NCBI RefSeq assembly: GCF_016518545.1
Contig: NZ_JACVTO010000024.1
Coordinates: forward strand, 1-64,000
From: Pseudomonas sp. S30
GTDB taxonomy: Bacteria > Pseudomonadota > Gammaproteobacteria > Pseudomonadales > Pseudomonadaceae
Direction of reading: 5' to 3'
DNA length: 64,000 nt
Both the position numbers and the translations under genes were made by a program. Below are positions 8,115 to 17,226 of this stretch, piece after piece. Within the stretch, counting starts at the first letter, position 1, and every line of letters starts with the position of its first letter. The notes under the pieces were generated by a model. It was not told the origin of the DNA. It searched no databases and was given only the letters and a program-made list of their open reading frames with translations.

Positions 8115-9616
8115 GGGTGCTCACGCTCGGCAAACAGGGCCTTGACGAAGGGTTCGGCCTCGAAAGTGCGCAGATCGTCGATGCCTTCGCCGACACCGAT
8201 GAAGCGGATCGGCAGGCTGAACTGCTTGGCCAGGGCGAAGATCACCCCGCCCTTGGCGGTGCCATCGAGCTTGGTCAGGGCCAGGCCGGTGAGCTCGACG
8301 CTCTGGTTGAAGTACTTGGCCTGGCTGATGGCGTTCTGCCCGGTTCCGGCGTCCAGCACCAGCAGCACTTCATGGGGAGCCTCGGCGTCGAGCTTGCCGA
8401 TGACCCGGCGAACCTTCTTCAGCTCTTCCATGAGGTTGTCCTTGGTGTGCAGACGACCAGCCGTGTCGGCGATCAGCACGTCGGCACCGCGGGCCTTGGC
8501 GGCCTGCACGGCGTCGAAGATCACCGACGCGGAATCGGCGCCAGTGTGCTGGGCGATCACCGGAATCTGGTTGCGCTCGCCCCACACCTGCAACTGCTCC
8601 ACCGCCGCGGCGCGGAAGGTATCGCCCGCCGCCAGCATGACCTTCTTGCCTTCAAGCTGCAGCTTCTTGGCCAGCTTGCCGATGGTGGTGGTCTTGCCGG
8701 CGCCATTGACGCCGACCACCAGGATCACATACGGCTTGCCCTGGGACTCGATCTTCAGCGGCTGCTCCACCGGGCGCAGCAGCGCGGCAAGCTCATCCTG
8801 CAACGACTTGTACAGAGCATCGGCATCGGCCAGCTGCTTGCGCGCCACCTTCTGGGTGAGGTTCTGCACGATCAGCGTGGTGGCCTCGACGCCCACGTCG
8901 GCCGTGAGCAGGCGCGTCTCGATTTCGTCGAGCAGGTCGTCGTCGATGACTTTCCGGCCCAGGAACAGGCTGGCCATGCCCTCGCCAATGCTGGCGCTGG
9001 TCTTGGACAGGCCCTGCTTGAGGCGGGCGAAGAAGCCCGGCCTGTTCTGCTCAAGGGCGGGCGCGGGCGCGGCCACCGTAGGCTCCGGCTCTGGCTCGAG
9101 CACAGCGGGAACCGGCGTGGCCGGGACGGCGGCAACGACAGGCGCCACCTCGGGCTGCCGGATGACCGGTTCGGGTTCGGGTTGGGGTTCGGCGACGACA
9201 GGCTGCACGACGGCGGCGACCGGCTCCGGATCGAGGACTGGACGCTCGGGGATGGGTGGCGGCGCGCTGGGTTCGAGGTCGGGCACCAGCGCCACGGGTT
9301 CCTCGGCGACCGGCAGCACGAGGTTGCTCACCGGCGCTTCGGTCACCGATGGCTGCGGGCCGAGCGCCTCATGGCGGACTTCCTCGACCGCAATGGGCGC
9401 CGGCGAGGGCGCCAGCGGTACCTCGACCACCTCCTGGACGGCAGGCGCCTCGACATCGGCGGTCGGAGACGGCGCTAGCGGGGCTTCGACCGGCTCGGGT
9501 GGCGTCGCCGGCTGCTCGGCCGCAGGTTGCTGCGGCTTCTTGCGAAACCAGCCGAACAGGCCTTTCTTCTCACCGGACTCGGCCGGCGCTTTCTTGTCGT
9601 CGTTGGAACCAAACAT
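8111..9616 (-). CDS. ftsY: Signal recognition particle receptor FtsY
   Basis: FtsY is the SRP receptor GTPase that docks ribosome-nascent chain complexes at the inner membrane. The 501-residue protein has a short basic N-terminus (FGWFRKKP), then an acidic proline/glutamate/alanine/valine-rich A domain to about residue 190, and the NG GTPase core. G1 is GVNGAGKT at 302-309, followed by DTAGR and TKLDG. The length of the low-complexity A domain explains why it is larger than the core family. It is the first gene of the leftward ftsY-ftsE-ftsX run. Confidence 0.97.
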   Translation of the reverse strand: MFGSNDDKKAPAESGEKKGLFGWFRKKPQQPAAEQPATPPEPVEAPLAPSPTADVEAPAVQEVVEVPLAPSPAPIAVEEVRHEALGPQPSVTEAPVSNLVLPVAEEPVALVPDLEPSAPPPIPERPVLDPEPVAAVVQPVVAEPQPEPEPVIRQPEVAPVVAAVPATPVPAVLEPEPEPTVAAPAPALEQNRPGFFARLKQGLSKTSASIGEGMASLFLGRKVIDDDLLDEIETRLLTADVGVEATTLIVQNLTQKVARKQLADADALYKSLQDELAALLRPVEQPLKIESQGKPYVILVVGVNGAGKTTTIGKLAKKLQLEGKKVMLAAGDTFRAAAVEQLQVWGERNQIPVIAQHTGADSASVIFDAVQAAKARGADVLIADTAGRLHTKDNLMEELKKVRRVIGKLDAEAPHEVLLVLDAGTGQNAISQAKYFNQSVELTGLALTKLDGTAKGGVIFALAKQFSLPIRFIGVGEGIDDLRTFEAEPFVKALFAEREHP

Positions 9617-9846
9617 GGAAGACGGCTATCTCAGGGTGGCGATGCACCATCGTCGGGCATCTGGAATTCTTTCTACGCAGAACAGACTCTCATGCAGGCG
9701 GCTGGTTCACGCGCAACGTTTTGTCTTGGTGTCCTGTGGGCCAGAACGGCGACAGGCATGGTCGCCAGGCAACCGGATCAGTATCCTAGCACCTCCTGGC
9801 CCGTCGACGCTAAGTCCCGCAGGCCGCCGTACAGGTTATCCATCGT

Positions 9847-11202
9847 ATGATCGCTTTCGCCCGCCGCGCCGCTGGCCTGTTGCTCGGCACCCTCTGCCTG
9901 CCCCTGGCGGCCCTGGCTGCCGACATCCAACCCACCCATGAATTCATCCTCGACAACGGCCTGAAGGTCGTGGTCCGTGAAGACCACCGCGCCCCGGTCG
10001 TGGTGTCGCAGATCTGGTACAAGGTCGGCTCCAGCTACGAGACCCCGGGCCAGACCGGCCTGTCCCACGCCCTGGAGCACATGATGTTCAAGGGCAGCGC
10101 CAAGGTCGGGCCCGGCGAGGCTTCGCGCATCCTGCGCGACCTGGGGGCCGAAGAGAACGCCTTCACCAGCGACGACTACACCGCCTACTACCAGGTGCTG
10201 GCCCGCGACCGCCTGCCCGTGGCCCTGGAGCTGGAGGCCGACCGCCTGTCCAGCCTGCGCCTGCCGGCCGACGAGTTCAGCCGCGAAATCGAGGTGATCA
10301 AGGAAGAACGCCGCCTGCGCACCGACGATCAGCCCAGCGCCAAGGCGTTCGAGCTGTTCCGTGCCATGGCCTACCCGGCCAGCGGCTACCACACCCCGAC
10401 CATCGGCTGGATGGCCGACCTGGAGCGCATGAAGGTCGAGGAGCTGCGCCACTGGTACGAGTCCTGGTACGCGCCGAACAACGCCACCCTGGTGGTGGTC
10501 GGCGACGTCACCGTCGACGAGGTCAAGGCCCTGGCGCAGAAGTACTTCGCCGCCATTCCCAAGCGTGCCGTGCCGCCGGCCAAGCTGCCACTGGAGCTCG
10601 CCGAGCCCGGCCAGCGCCAGCTCACCCTGCATGTACGCACCCAGTTGCCCAGCCTGATCTACGGGTTCAACGTACCGAGCGTGGCCACCGCCAAGGATCC
10701 ACGCAGCGCCCAGGCCCTGCGCCTGATCTCGGCCCTACTCGACGGCGGCTACAGCGCCCGCATGCCAGCACGGCTGGAGCGCGGCCAGGAGCTGGTCTCC
10801 GGTGCCGGCAGCAACTACAACGCCTTCACCCGGGGCGACAGCCTGTTCCTGATTTCCGCCACGCCCAACGTGCAGAAGCACAAGACCCTGGCCGACGTCG
10901 AGAAAGGCGTCTGGCAACTGCTCGACGAACTCAAGCGCACCCCGCCCACCGCCGAGGAGCTCGAGCGCGTGCGTGCCCAGGTCATCGCCGGGCTGGTCTA
11001 CGACCGCGACTCGATCAGTAACCAGGCCAGTACCATCGGGCAACTGGAAACGGTCGGCCTGTCATGGAAGCTGATCGACAGCGAACTGGACGACCTCAAG
11101 CGCGTTACCCCCCAGGACATCCAGGAGGCTGCACGCACCTATTTCACCCGCGAACGCCTGAGCGTTGCCCATGTCCTGCCCGAGGAGTCCGCTCATGACT
11201 GA
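9847..11202 (+). CDS. M16 family zinc metalloprotease, catalytic subunit
   Basis: The 451-residue protein starts with a signal peptide (residues 1-24, ending AALA-AD), so it is probably periplasmic. The inverted zinc motif HALEH is at 74-78, and the third ligand is probably E154 in IKEERR, 76 residues later as in the family. The RHWYESWYAPNNATLVVVGD block is typical of M16B. The next gene encodes a homologue without the zinc motif, and the two genes overlap (ATGACTGA), so they probably form the active/inactive heterodimer seen for split M16B proteases. Substrate unknown. Confidence 0.92.
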   Translation: MIAFARRAAGLLLGTLCLPLAALAADIQPTHEFILDNGLKVVVREDHRAPVVVSQIWYKVGSSYETPGQTGLSHALEHMMFKGSAKVGPGEASRILRDLGAEENAFTSDDYTAYYQVLARDRLPVALELEADRLSSLRLPADEFSREIEVIKEERRLRTDDQPSAKAFELFRAMAYPASGYHTPTIGWMADLERMKVEELRHWYESWYAPNNATLVVVGDVTVDEVKALAQKYFAAIPKRAVPPAKLPLELAEPGQRQLTLHVRTQLPSLIYGFNVPSVATAKDPRSAQALRLISALLDGGYSARMPARLERGQELVSGAGSNYNAFTRGDSLFLISATPNVQKHKTLADVEKGVWQLLDELKRTPPTAEELERVRAQVIAGLVYDRDSISNQASTIGQLETVGLSWKLIDSELDDLKRVTPQDIQEAARTYFTRERLSVAHVLPEESAHD

Positions 11203-12694
11203 CCGTCGCGCCCCACGTCATTTCCTGCCCGGTGTCGCAGCATTCGCCTCGGCACTGGCCCTGGCCCTGCTGCTGGCCAACCCGGCACAGGCCGATGAGG
11301 CCGCCGGGCAGGTCGACCGCAGCGCCGCGCGCCCGGCCAACACCCTGCAATCGCTGGCCGAACTCGACGGCAAGGCGCCCAGCCGGCGCGAGCTGAACAT
11401 CCAGCAGTGGACCACCGCCGAAGGCGCCCGGGTGCTGTTCGTCGAAGCGCGCGAGCTGCCGATGTTCGACCTGCGCGTGACCTTCGCCGCTGGCAGCAGC
11501 CAGGATGGCTCGGTAGCGGGCCTGGCGACGCTGACCAACGCCATGCTCAACGAAGGCGTGGCCGGCAAGGACGTCACCGCCATCGCCCAGGGCTTCGAAG
11601 GACTGGGCGCCGATTTCGGCAATGGTTCGTACCGCGACATGGCCGTGGCCTCGCTGCGCAGCCTGAGCACGGCCGACAAACGCGACCCGGCGCTCAAGCT
11701 GTTCGCCGAGGTGGTGGGCAAGCCCAGCTTCCCCAAGGACTCGCTCAAGCGCATCAAGAACCAGCTGCTGGCCGGGCTCGAGTACGACAAGCAGAACCCG
11801 GCCAAGCTGGCTGGCAAGGCCTTGTTCGCCAGCCTGTATGGCGAGCACCCCTACGCGCACCCCAGCGACGGCACTGCCAAGAGCATCCCGGGCATCACCC
11901 AGGCACAGTTGCGCGCCTTCCATGCCAAGGCCTACGCGGCCGGCAACGCGGTGATCGCCCTGGTCGGCGACCTCGACCGCAGCCAGGCCGAGGCCATCGC
12001 GGCACAGGTGTCTGCCGCGCTGCCCAAGGGGCCGGCACTGCCCAGCCCGGCTGAGCCGACCGAGCCCAAGGCCGGCGTCACGCACATCGACTTCCCGTCC
12101 AAGCAGACCCACCTGATGCTCGCCGAACTGGGCATCACCCGCCAGGATCCGGACTGGCCAGCGCTGTCGCTGGGCAACCAGATTCTCGGCGGTGGCGCCT
12201 TCGGCACCCGGCTGATGAGCGAAGTGCGCGAAAAACGCGGCCTGACCTACGGCGTCTATTCGAACTTCACCCCGATGCAGGTGCGCGGTCCGTTCATGAT
12301 CAACCTGCAGACCCGCGCCGAACTCAGCGAAGGGACCCTGCAGCTGGTGCGCGACATTCTTACCGACTACCTGAAGAACGGCCCGACCCAGCAGGAACTG
12401 GACGATGCCAAGCGCGAGCTGGCCGGCAGTTTCCCGCTGTCCAACGCGAGCAACGCCAGCATCGTCGGTCAACTGGGCGCCATCGGCTTCTACAACCTGC
12501 CGCTGACCTGGCTCGAAGACTTCGTGCAGCAATCCCAGGCGCTGACGGTCGAGCAGGTCAAGGCCGCCATGAACAAGCATCTCTCGGCAGACAAGCTGGT
12601 GATCGTCACCGCAGGGCCGAGCGTGCCGCAGAAGCCTCTGCCACCGCCCACAGACAAACCCTCCGAGCAACCGCTCGGGGTACCGGAGCACTGA
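11195..12694 (+). CDS. M16 family protein, non-catalytic partner subunit
   Basis: The chosen ATG at 11195 overlaps the previous stop and gives 499 residues with a signal peptide (LLLANPAQA-DE). A longer frame starts at 11165 but would lose the clean leader. The region equivalent to the zinc motif reads LTNAMLNEG, so the HxxEH ligands are missing, while the R/Y pair needed for substrate binding is kept in REKRGLTYGV. This is the pattern of the inactive beta-like partner in M16B heterodimers. It ends one base into rsmD (TGATG). Confidence 0.9.
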   Translation: MTDRRAPRHFLPGVAAFASALALALLLANPAQADEAAGQVDRSAARPANTLQSLAELDGKAPSRRELNIQQWTTAEGARVLFVEARELPMFDLRVTFAAGSSQDGSVAGLATLTNAMLNEGVAGKDVTAIAQGFEGLGADFGNGSYRDMAVASLRSLSTADKRDPALKLFAEVVGKPSFPKDSLKRIKNQLLAGLEYDKQNPAKLAGKALFASLYGEHPYAHPSDGTAKSIPGITQAQLRAFHAKAYAAGNAVIALVGDLDRSQAEAIAAQVSAALPKGPALPSPAEPTEPKAGVTHIDFPSKQTHLMLAELGITRQDPDWPALSLGNQILGGGAFGTRLMSEVREKRGLTYGVYSNFTPMQVRGPFMINLQTRAELSEGTLQLVRDILTDYLKNGPTQQELDDAKRELAGSFPLSNASNASIVGQLGAIGFYNLPLTWLEDFVQQSQALTVEQVKAAMNKHLSADKLVIVTAGPSVPQKPLPPPTDKPSEQPLGVPEH

Positions 12695-13326
12695 TGGCCA
12701 GACCGTCCAATCCTGCCCAAGGCCCCAGCAAAGGGGCTGGGCAGCTGCGTATCATCGCCGGGGAATGGCGCAGCCGCCGGCTGGCAGTGCCCGAGGGCGA
12801 AGGCCTGCGTCCAACGCCCGACCGCGTGCGCGAAACCCTGTTCAACTGGCTGGCGCCCTTCATCGAGGGCGCCCGGGTGCTGGATGCCTTCACCGGCAGC
12901 GGTGCACTGGTGCTCGAAGCACTCTCGCGCGGCGCAGCCGACGCCGTCGCACTGGACAGCAACCCGGCCGCCGTCGCCAACCTCAAGCACAACCTGGAAG
13001 TGCTGCGCTGCCCGCGCGGGCAGATCCTGCAGACCGATGCCCTGCGCTACCTCGGCGCTCCGGCAAAGCAGCGGTTCGACCTGGTGTTCCTCGACCCGCC
13101 TTTTCACAAGGACCTGCTGAGGCAGGTATGCGAGCTGCTGGAAAGCCAGCAGTGGCTACACGATCAGGCCTGGGTCTACACCGAAAGCGAAGCTGCCCCG
13201 TCCAGCCTGCCGATGCCTGGCAACTGGCGCCTGCACCGCGAGAAGAAGACCGGCCAGGTACACTACGCGCTGTGGCAACGCGACGCGGCACCGGACGAGA
13301 CACCAGCACCGGCGCCCCAGGCGTGA
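12694..13326 (+). CDS. rsmD: 16S rRNA (guanine(966)-N(2))-methyltransferase RsmD
   Basis: RsmD methylates N2 of G966 in 16S rRNA within assembled 30S particles. The 210-residue protein has the family start motif RIIAGEWRSRRL and the block RPTPDRVRETLFNWL. The SAM-binding LDAFTGSGALVLEALSRGA motif and the catalytic-type VFLDPPF motif follow. Its start overlaps the stop of the M16 partner gene, so it is translationally coupled to a protease pair with no evident functional link. Confidence 0.95.
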   Translation: MARPSNPAQGPSKGAGQLRIIAGEWRSRRLAVPEGEGLRPTPDRVRETLFNWLAPFIEGARVLDAFTGSGALVLEALSRGAADAVALDSNPAAVANLKHNLEVLRCPRGQILQTDALRYLGAPAKQRFDLVFLDPPFHKDLLRQVCELLESQQWLHDQAWVYTESEAAPSSLPMPGNWRLHREKKTGQVHYALWQRDAAPDETPAPAPQA

Positions 13327-13458
13327 TCGCCACGCGTCGCACACGGCAATGGCGCCTGAATCGCCAGGCCTGGCGAAGGCCAAGACATAGCTAACGCCAC
13401 ACCCCCTGCACGCTGATCGAAGCTGCTGCGCTCCCTCAAGCCGCGGAGCCGCTCGATC

Positions 13459-16161
13459 ATGCATGCAGCCAACGTCACCCTCACCGACCTGATTCCCTCG
13501 GCAGATCCGCCCCCGCAGCGCTTCTCCTTGTCCAACGGCTTCACCGTGCACCTGCAACAGGACAAGCGCAGCCCCCTGGTGTGCCTGCAGATGATCTACC
13601 ACGTCGGCTCCAGTCATGAAGCCGCAGGCCACACCAACCTCTCCCATGTTCTGGAGCACATGGTGTTCGAAGGCAGCGCCAAGCTCGCGGCCGGGCAATA
13701 CCTGCGCATCATCGACTGGCTCGGTGGCAGCAGCAGCGCGCAGACCCTGCAGGATGCCACGGTGTACAAGATGGTTTTGCCAGCGTCGCGTCTGGAAGTG
13801 GCCTTGGAAATACTGGCCGACACCTTGAGCCATGCGCGCCTGAGCGAAGAGGCTTTCGAAACGGCACGCAGTGCCGTGCGCGACGAGCGGCGGCTGAAGA
13901 TCGACAATCGTCCGGTTCAACAAGCCGTCGAACGCCACTATCGACTCGCCCACGGCAGCAGCCCCTACGCGACGCCCAGCTACGGCCAACCGGACGACCT
14001 CGACGGCATGAGCCTGGTCAGCCTGCGGACCTGGTACCGCAACCGCTACGCACCCAACAACGCCACCCTGGTGGTGGTCGGTGATGTGCAGCCGGAACAG
14101 TTGCAGGCGTGGGTCGAGCGTCATTTCGCGGCGGCCGAGGCCGTGCCCTTGGCACCTGCACACGTGCCGCGGCACCCGGCAGCGCTGCTCGAACGCAGCC
14201 AGATCGTGACCCTGCCTGGGCTTCGGGACGGCTTGCTGATGGCCTTCAACGTGCCGAGCCTGGCCACGTCGGCATCGCCCACCCAGGTCCATGCCTTGAG
14301 GATCGTCGCCGAGCTGCTGGGTCGAGGCGCTTCGTCGCGCCTGCATGACCGCCTGGTGCGCAGCCGTCCGGTGCTGACCGGGGTAGACCCGTCCTACGAT
14401 TACCAGTTGCGTGGCGACTCCCTGATCAACTTCGCCAGCTTCGTCGCGCCCGGCCATACGCCTGCAGCCGCGAGCGAGGCCGCCTGGGAAGTGATCGCCG
14501 AGCTGGGCCGCACGCCTGTCGACGTCCGCCAGATCGAAGACGCCAAATTCCACCTGCTGGCCCAGCATGCGGCAGCCTGGAGCAGCCTAACCGGCCAGGC
14601 CGATGCGATGGGCTGGAGCGTCATCAGCGGTGTGGGTCCGGACCGCCTGAAGGAGAACCTGCACATTCTGGCGTCGCTGACCCAGGACGATATCCAGCAC
14701 GCCATCGCCACCTACCTGACTCGGGAGCGGCTGACCGTCACCCATTTGCAGGCTCCGCCGACCCCAGTGGTGGTGGCGCCGGTGCTCACCTGCGCCGACC
14801 TGGGCGGTGCTGCCGAGGCGGTGGACCTGTCCGGCCTGTCTGCCGCGCAAGGCCTGGAGCACACTGAGCTGAGCAGCACCGGTCGCCCGGTGCTGCAGTG
14901 GCGGTCGGCCTCGGGCAGCAGCCTCTGCTTCGTGGCCAGCGAGGGGGCCCCGGTGTTCGACCTGCAACTGCGGTTCAATGCCGGCGCCTGCCAGGATGGC
15001 GAGACCCCGGGCCTGGCCGCCCTGACCCTGTACCTGCTCGACCAGGGCTGCGATGAACTGGACGCTGCCCAGGTGGCGGCGCGGATGAACGCCCTGGGCA
15101 TGACCTTCAGTCGCAGCATCGACCACGACTACGCCCTGCTGCGCCTGCGCGGCCCTGCCCAGCCTGAGCTGCGCGAGGCGGCGATCGCGCTGCTGACAGC
15201 GCTCGCCGCGCGTCCCAGCTTCGAGGCCGCTGCGCTCGAGCGCATGCGCACCCGGGTGCTCAACTACCTGGCACGCCGCGAAGCCAAGGCGCAGAACCGC
15301 CTCAACGTCGAAACCCTGCGCAGCCTCTATGCGCCTCATCCGTATACCCAGGATGCCCATGGCACCCGCGACAGCCTCGCGACACTGGCACGTGAGCAGC
15401 TGATCGCGTTCCATCAGCGCGCCTACAGCGCCGGGAATCTGCATATCACCCTGGTGGCGGACCTGCCGGCCGATCAGGCGCAAGCCCTGGCCATGGCCGT
15501 CGAGCAAGCCCTGGCTGCCTCTTCTGAGGTCCTCGCCAACGCACCGCGCGCGATACCGCTGGGTCGGCCGATCGACCTGCATTTCGAGACGGCCGCCGGT
15601 CAGGCGGAAGGCACCAACGTCACGGTCACCCTGACCTATGCCGTTGAAATCGCCAGCGACGACCCGCGCTATCCGGCGCTGCTGATGGTCAATCAACTGC
15701 TGGGCGGGAGTTTCCAGTCCCGGCTGATAGGCGAACTGCGTCAACGGCGCGGTCTGACCTATGGCATTCGCAGTAGCCTTCACCACTACCAGGCCGCGAC
15801 CGTGTTGACCATCGCCTGGGACATCGAACCGCAGTACCGGGAAGCGTCGTTGGCCCTGGTCCGGCTGATACTGGGCTGCTTCATCGAGCAAGGTCCTGGT
15901 GCTGCGGAGCTGGACCTGGCTCGCAATCAGCTGGTGGGGGCGATGCTGCGCCGTCAGGCCGATGACGAGCAACTCGCCACATGGCTGGGACGCAACCCGG
16001 CCCGAGGCACCGATTCTGCCGCTCGATTCGCCCAGGTCGGTGCCGAACAAGTGCAGGCGGTGGCTCGGCAGGCCCTCGAGGCCCAGCGCTGCGTGACGCT
16101 CTGCCTGGGTCCCAAGGTCGCACAACAGCCTCTGCCGACGCCGACCGCCGCCAGTCGCTAG
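13459..16161 (+). CDS. Fused two-domain M16 metalloprotease
   Basis: The 900-residue protein is a head-to-tail fusion of the two halves encoded separately at 9847-12694. The N-half carries HVLEH at 63-67 and the third ligand E143 in VRDERR, with exactly the same 76-residue spacing as the upstream protease. It also shares the RYAPNNATLVVVGD block. The C-half lacks HxxEH, matches the inactive partner in VFDLQLRFNAG, and keeps RRGLTYGI. There is no signal peptide, so unlike the split pair it is probably cytoplasmic. A conserved NAxT segment after the zinc helix is altered to SAQT. No PQQ genes are nearby, so a PqqF role is not supported. Confidence 0.88.
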   Translation: MHAANVTLTDLIPSADPPPQRFSLSNGFTVHLQQDKRSPLVCLQMIYHVGSSHEAAGHTNLSHVLEHMVFEGSAKLAAGQYLRIIDWLGGSSSAQTLQDATVYKMVLPASRLEVALEILADTLSHARLSEEAFETARSAVRDERRLKIDNRPVQQAVERHYRLAHGSSPYATPSYGQPDDLDGMSLVSLRTWYRNRYAPNNATLVVVGDVQPEQLQAWVERHFAAAEAVPLAPAHVPRHPAALLERSQIVTLPGLRDGLLMAFNVPSLATSASPTQVHALRIVAELLGRGASSRLHDRLVRSRPVLTGVDPSYDYQLRGDSLINFASFVAPGHTPAAASEAAWEVIAELGRTPVDVRQIEDAKFHLLAQHAAAWSSLTGQADAMGWSVISGVGPDRLKENLHILASLTQDDIQHAIATYLTRERLTVTHLQAPPTPVVVAPVLTCADLGGAAEAVDLSGLSAAQGLEHTELSSTGRPVLQWRSASGSSLCFVASEGAPVFDLQLRFNAGACQDGETPGLAALTLYLLDQGCDELDAAQVAARMNALGMTFSRSIDHDYALLRLRGPAQPELREAAIALLTALAARPSFEAAALERMRTRVLNYLARREAKAQNRLNVETLRSLYAPHPYTQDAHGTRDSLATLAREQLIAFHQRAYSAGNLHITLVADLPADQAQALAMAVEQALAASSEVLANAPRAIPLGRPIDLHFETAAGQAEGTNVTVTLTYAVEIASDDPRYPALLMVNQLLGGSFQSRLIGELRQRRGLTYGIRSSLHHYQAATVLTIAWDIEPQYREASLALVRLILGCFIEQGPGAAELDLARNQLVGAMLRRQADDEQLATWLGRNPARGTDSAARFAQVGAEQVQAVARQALEAQRCVTLCLGPKVAQQPLPTPTAASR

Positions 16162-16221
16162 TGGCGCCCTCGCGGCGGTGATTCGTGGCACTCTAGGGGG
16201 GTCACCACAGAGTTGCCCTGC

Positions 16222-17214
16222 ATGCCCAGTCTCACCGCCGCCTTTCGCCCCGCTGCCGGGCTGTCCAATCCACACCTGCAGACACTCTGGGGGCCGCTGT
16301 GGCGCAGGCGCGCCACCCTGTCGCGCCGTCGCGAGCGTCTGTGGCTCGAGGATGGCGACTTCCTCGACCTGGACTGGTACGGGCCCGAGCAGGCGGATAC
16401 CCCCCTGGTGCTGCTGTTGCACGGGCTGACCGGCTCGTCCGACTCCCCTTACATCACGGGCCTGCAGCAGGCGCTCGACTCACAGGGCTGGGCCAGTGTC
16501 GCGCTGAACTGGCGTGGCTGCTCGGGCGAGCCCAACCGGCTCGCCCGCAGCTACCACTCAGGCGCGAGCGAAGACCTTGCCGAAACCCTTAGTCATCTGC
16601 GCGCGCGCCACCCGTTGAGGCCGCTGTACGCCGTGGGCTACTCCCTGGGGGGCAACGTGCTGCTCAAGTACCTGGGCGAAAGCGGTCTCGACAGCACGGT
16701 GCAGGCCGCCGTGGCCGTATCGGTGCCGTTTCGCCTGGATCAATGCGCCGACCGTATCGGCCTGGGCTTTTCCAGGGTCTACCAGGCGCACTTCATGCGC
16801 GAAATGCTGAACTACGTGCAGGACAAGCGCCGTCATTTCCAGGCCAAGGGTCACCAGGAAGGCCTGGCAGCACTGGAGCGTCTGGGTCCGCTGCGCAACC
16901 TGCGCACTTTCTGGGACTTCGATGGACAGGTGACGGCGCCGCTGCACGGCTTCAGCGATGCCCACGACTATTATCGGCAGGCCTCGAGCCGCTACTATCT
17001 GGGCCGCAACCGCACGCCCAGCCTGATCATCCAGGCTCAGGACGATCCCTTCGTGTTCGATCACAGCCTGCCCACCGCACAGGAACTGGCACCGGGCACC
17101 ACCTTCGAACTGCATCGGCACGGTGGCCATGTGGGCTTCGTCGAGGGCAGCTTGCGTCGCCCGGGCTATTACCTGGAGCGACGCATACCGCAGTGGCTGG
17201 CCACGGGGCGGTAA
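16222..17214 (+). CDS. YheT-type alpha/beta hydrolase
   Basis: The 330-residue protein belongs to the YheT/ABHD alpha/beta-hydrolase group of carboxylesterases. Signs are the opening NPHLQTLWGPL, the oxyanion region LLLHGLTGSS, the nucleophile elbow GYSLGGN with its serine, a late acid region (QAQDDPFV) and the histidine block HGGHVGF. A TTG nine bases upstream is a possible alternative start, but the ATG at 16222 matches the family N-terminus. Physiological substrate is unknown. It follows the fused M16 gene by 60 bases in the same direction and is convergent with sseA. Confidence 0.88.
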   Translation: MPSLTAAFRPAAGLSNPHLQTLWGPLWRRRATLSRRRERLWLEDGDFLDLDWYGPEQADTPLVLLLHGLTGSSDSPYITGLQQALDSQGWASVALNWRGCSGEPNRLARSYHSGASEDLAETLSHLRARHPLRPLYAVGYSLGGNVLLKYLGESGLDSTVQAAVAVSVPFRLDQCADRIGLGFSRVYQAHFMREMLNYVQDKRRHFQAKGHQEGLAALERLGPLRNLRTFWDFDGQVTAPLHGFSDAHDYYRQASSRYYLGRNRTPSLIIQAQDDPFVFDHSLPTAQELAPGTTFELHRHGGHVGFVEGSLRRPGYYLERRIPQWLATGR

Positions 17215-17226
17215 ACCCTGGGCGGC

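Noticed and set aside
7848..9941. A 697-codon plus-strand frame opposite ftsE/ftsY
   Set aside because: Serine/threonine-rich antisense translation of FtsY and its repetitive A domain, with no ribosome site.
11165..11194. Upstream start for the second M16 gene
   Set aside because: The extension overlaps the previous gene and disrupts the signal peptide; ATG 11195 overlapping the stop is the better start.
14587..16422. A 611-codon minus-strand frame opposite the fused M16 gene
   Set aside because: Antisense shadow; Gln/Gly/Arg-rich with no recognisable domain.
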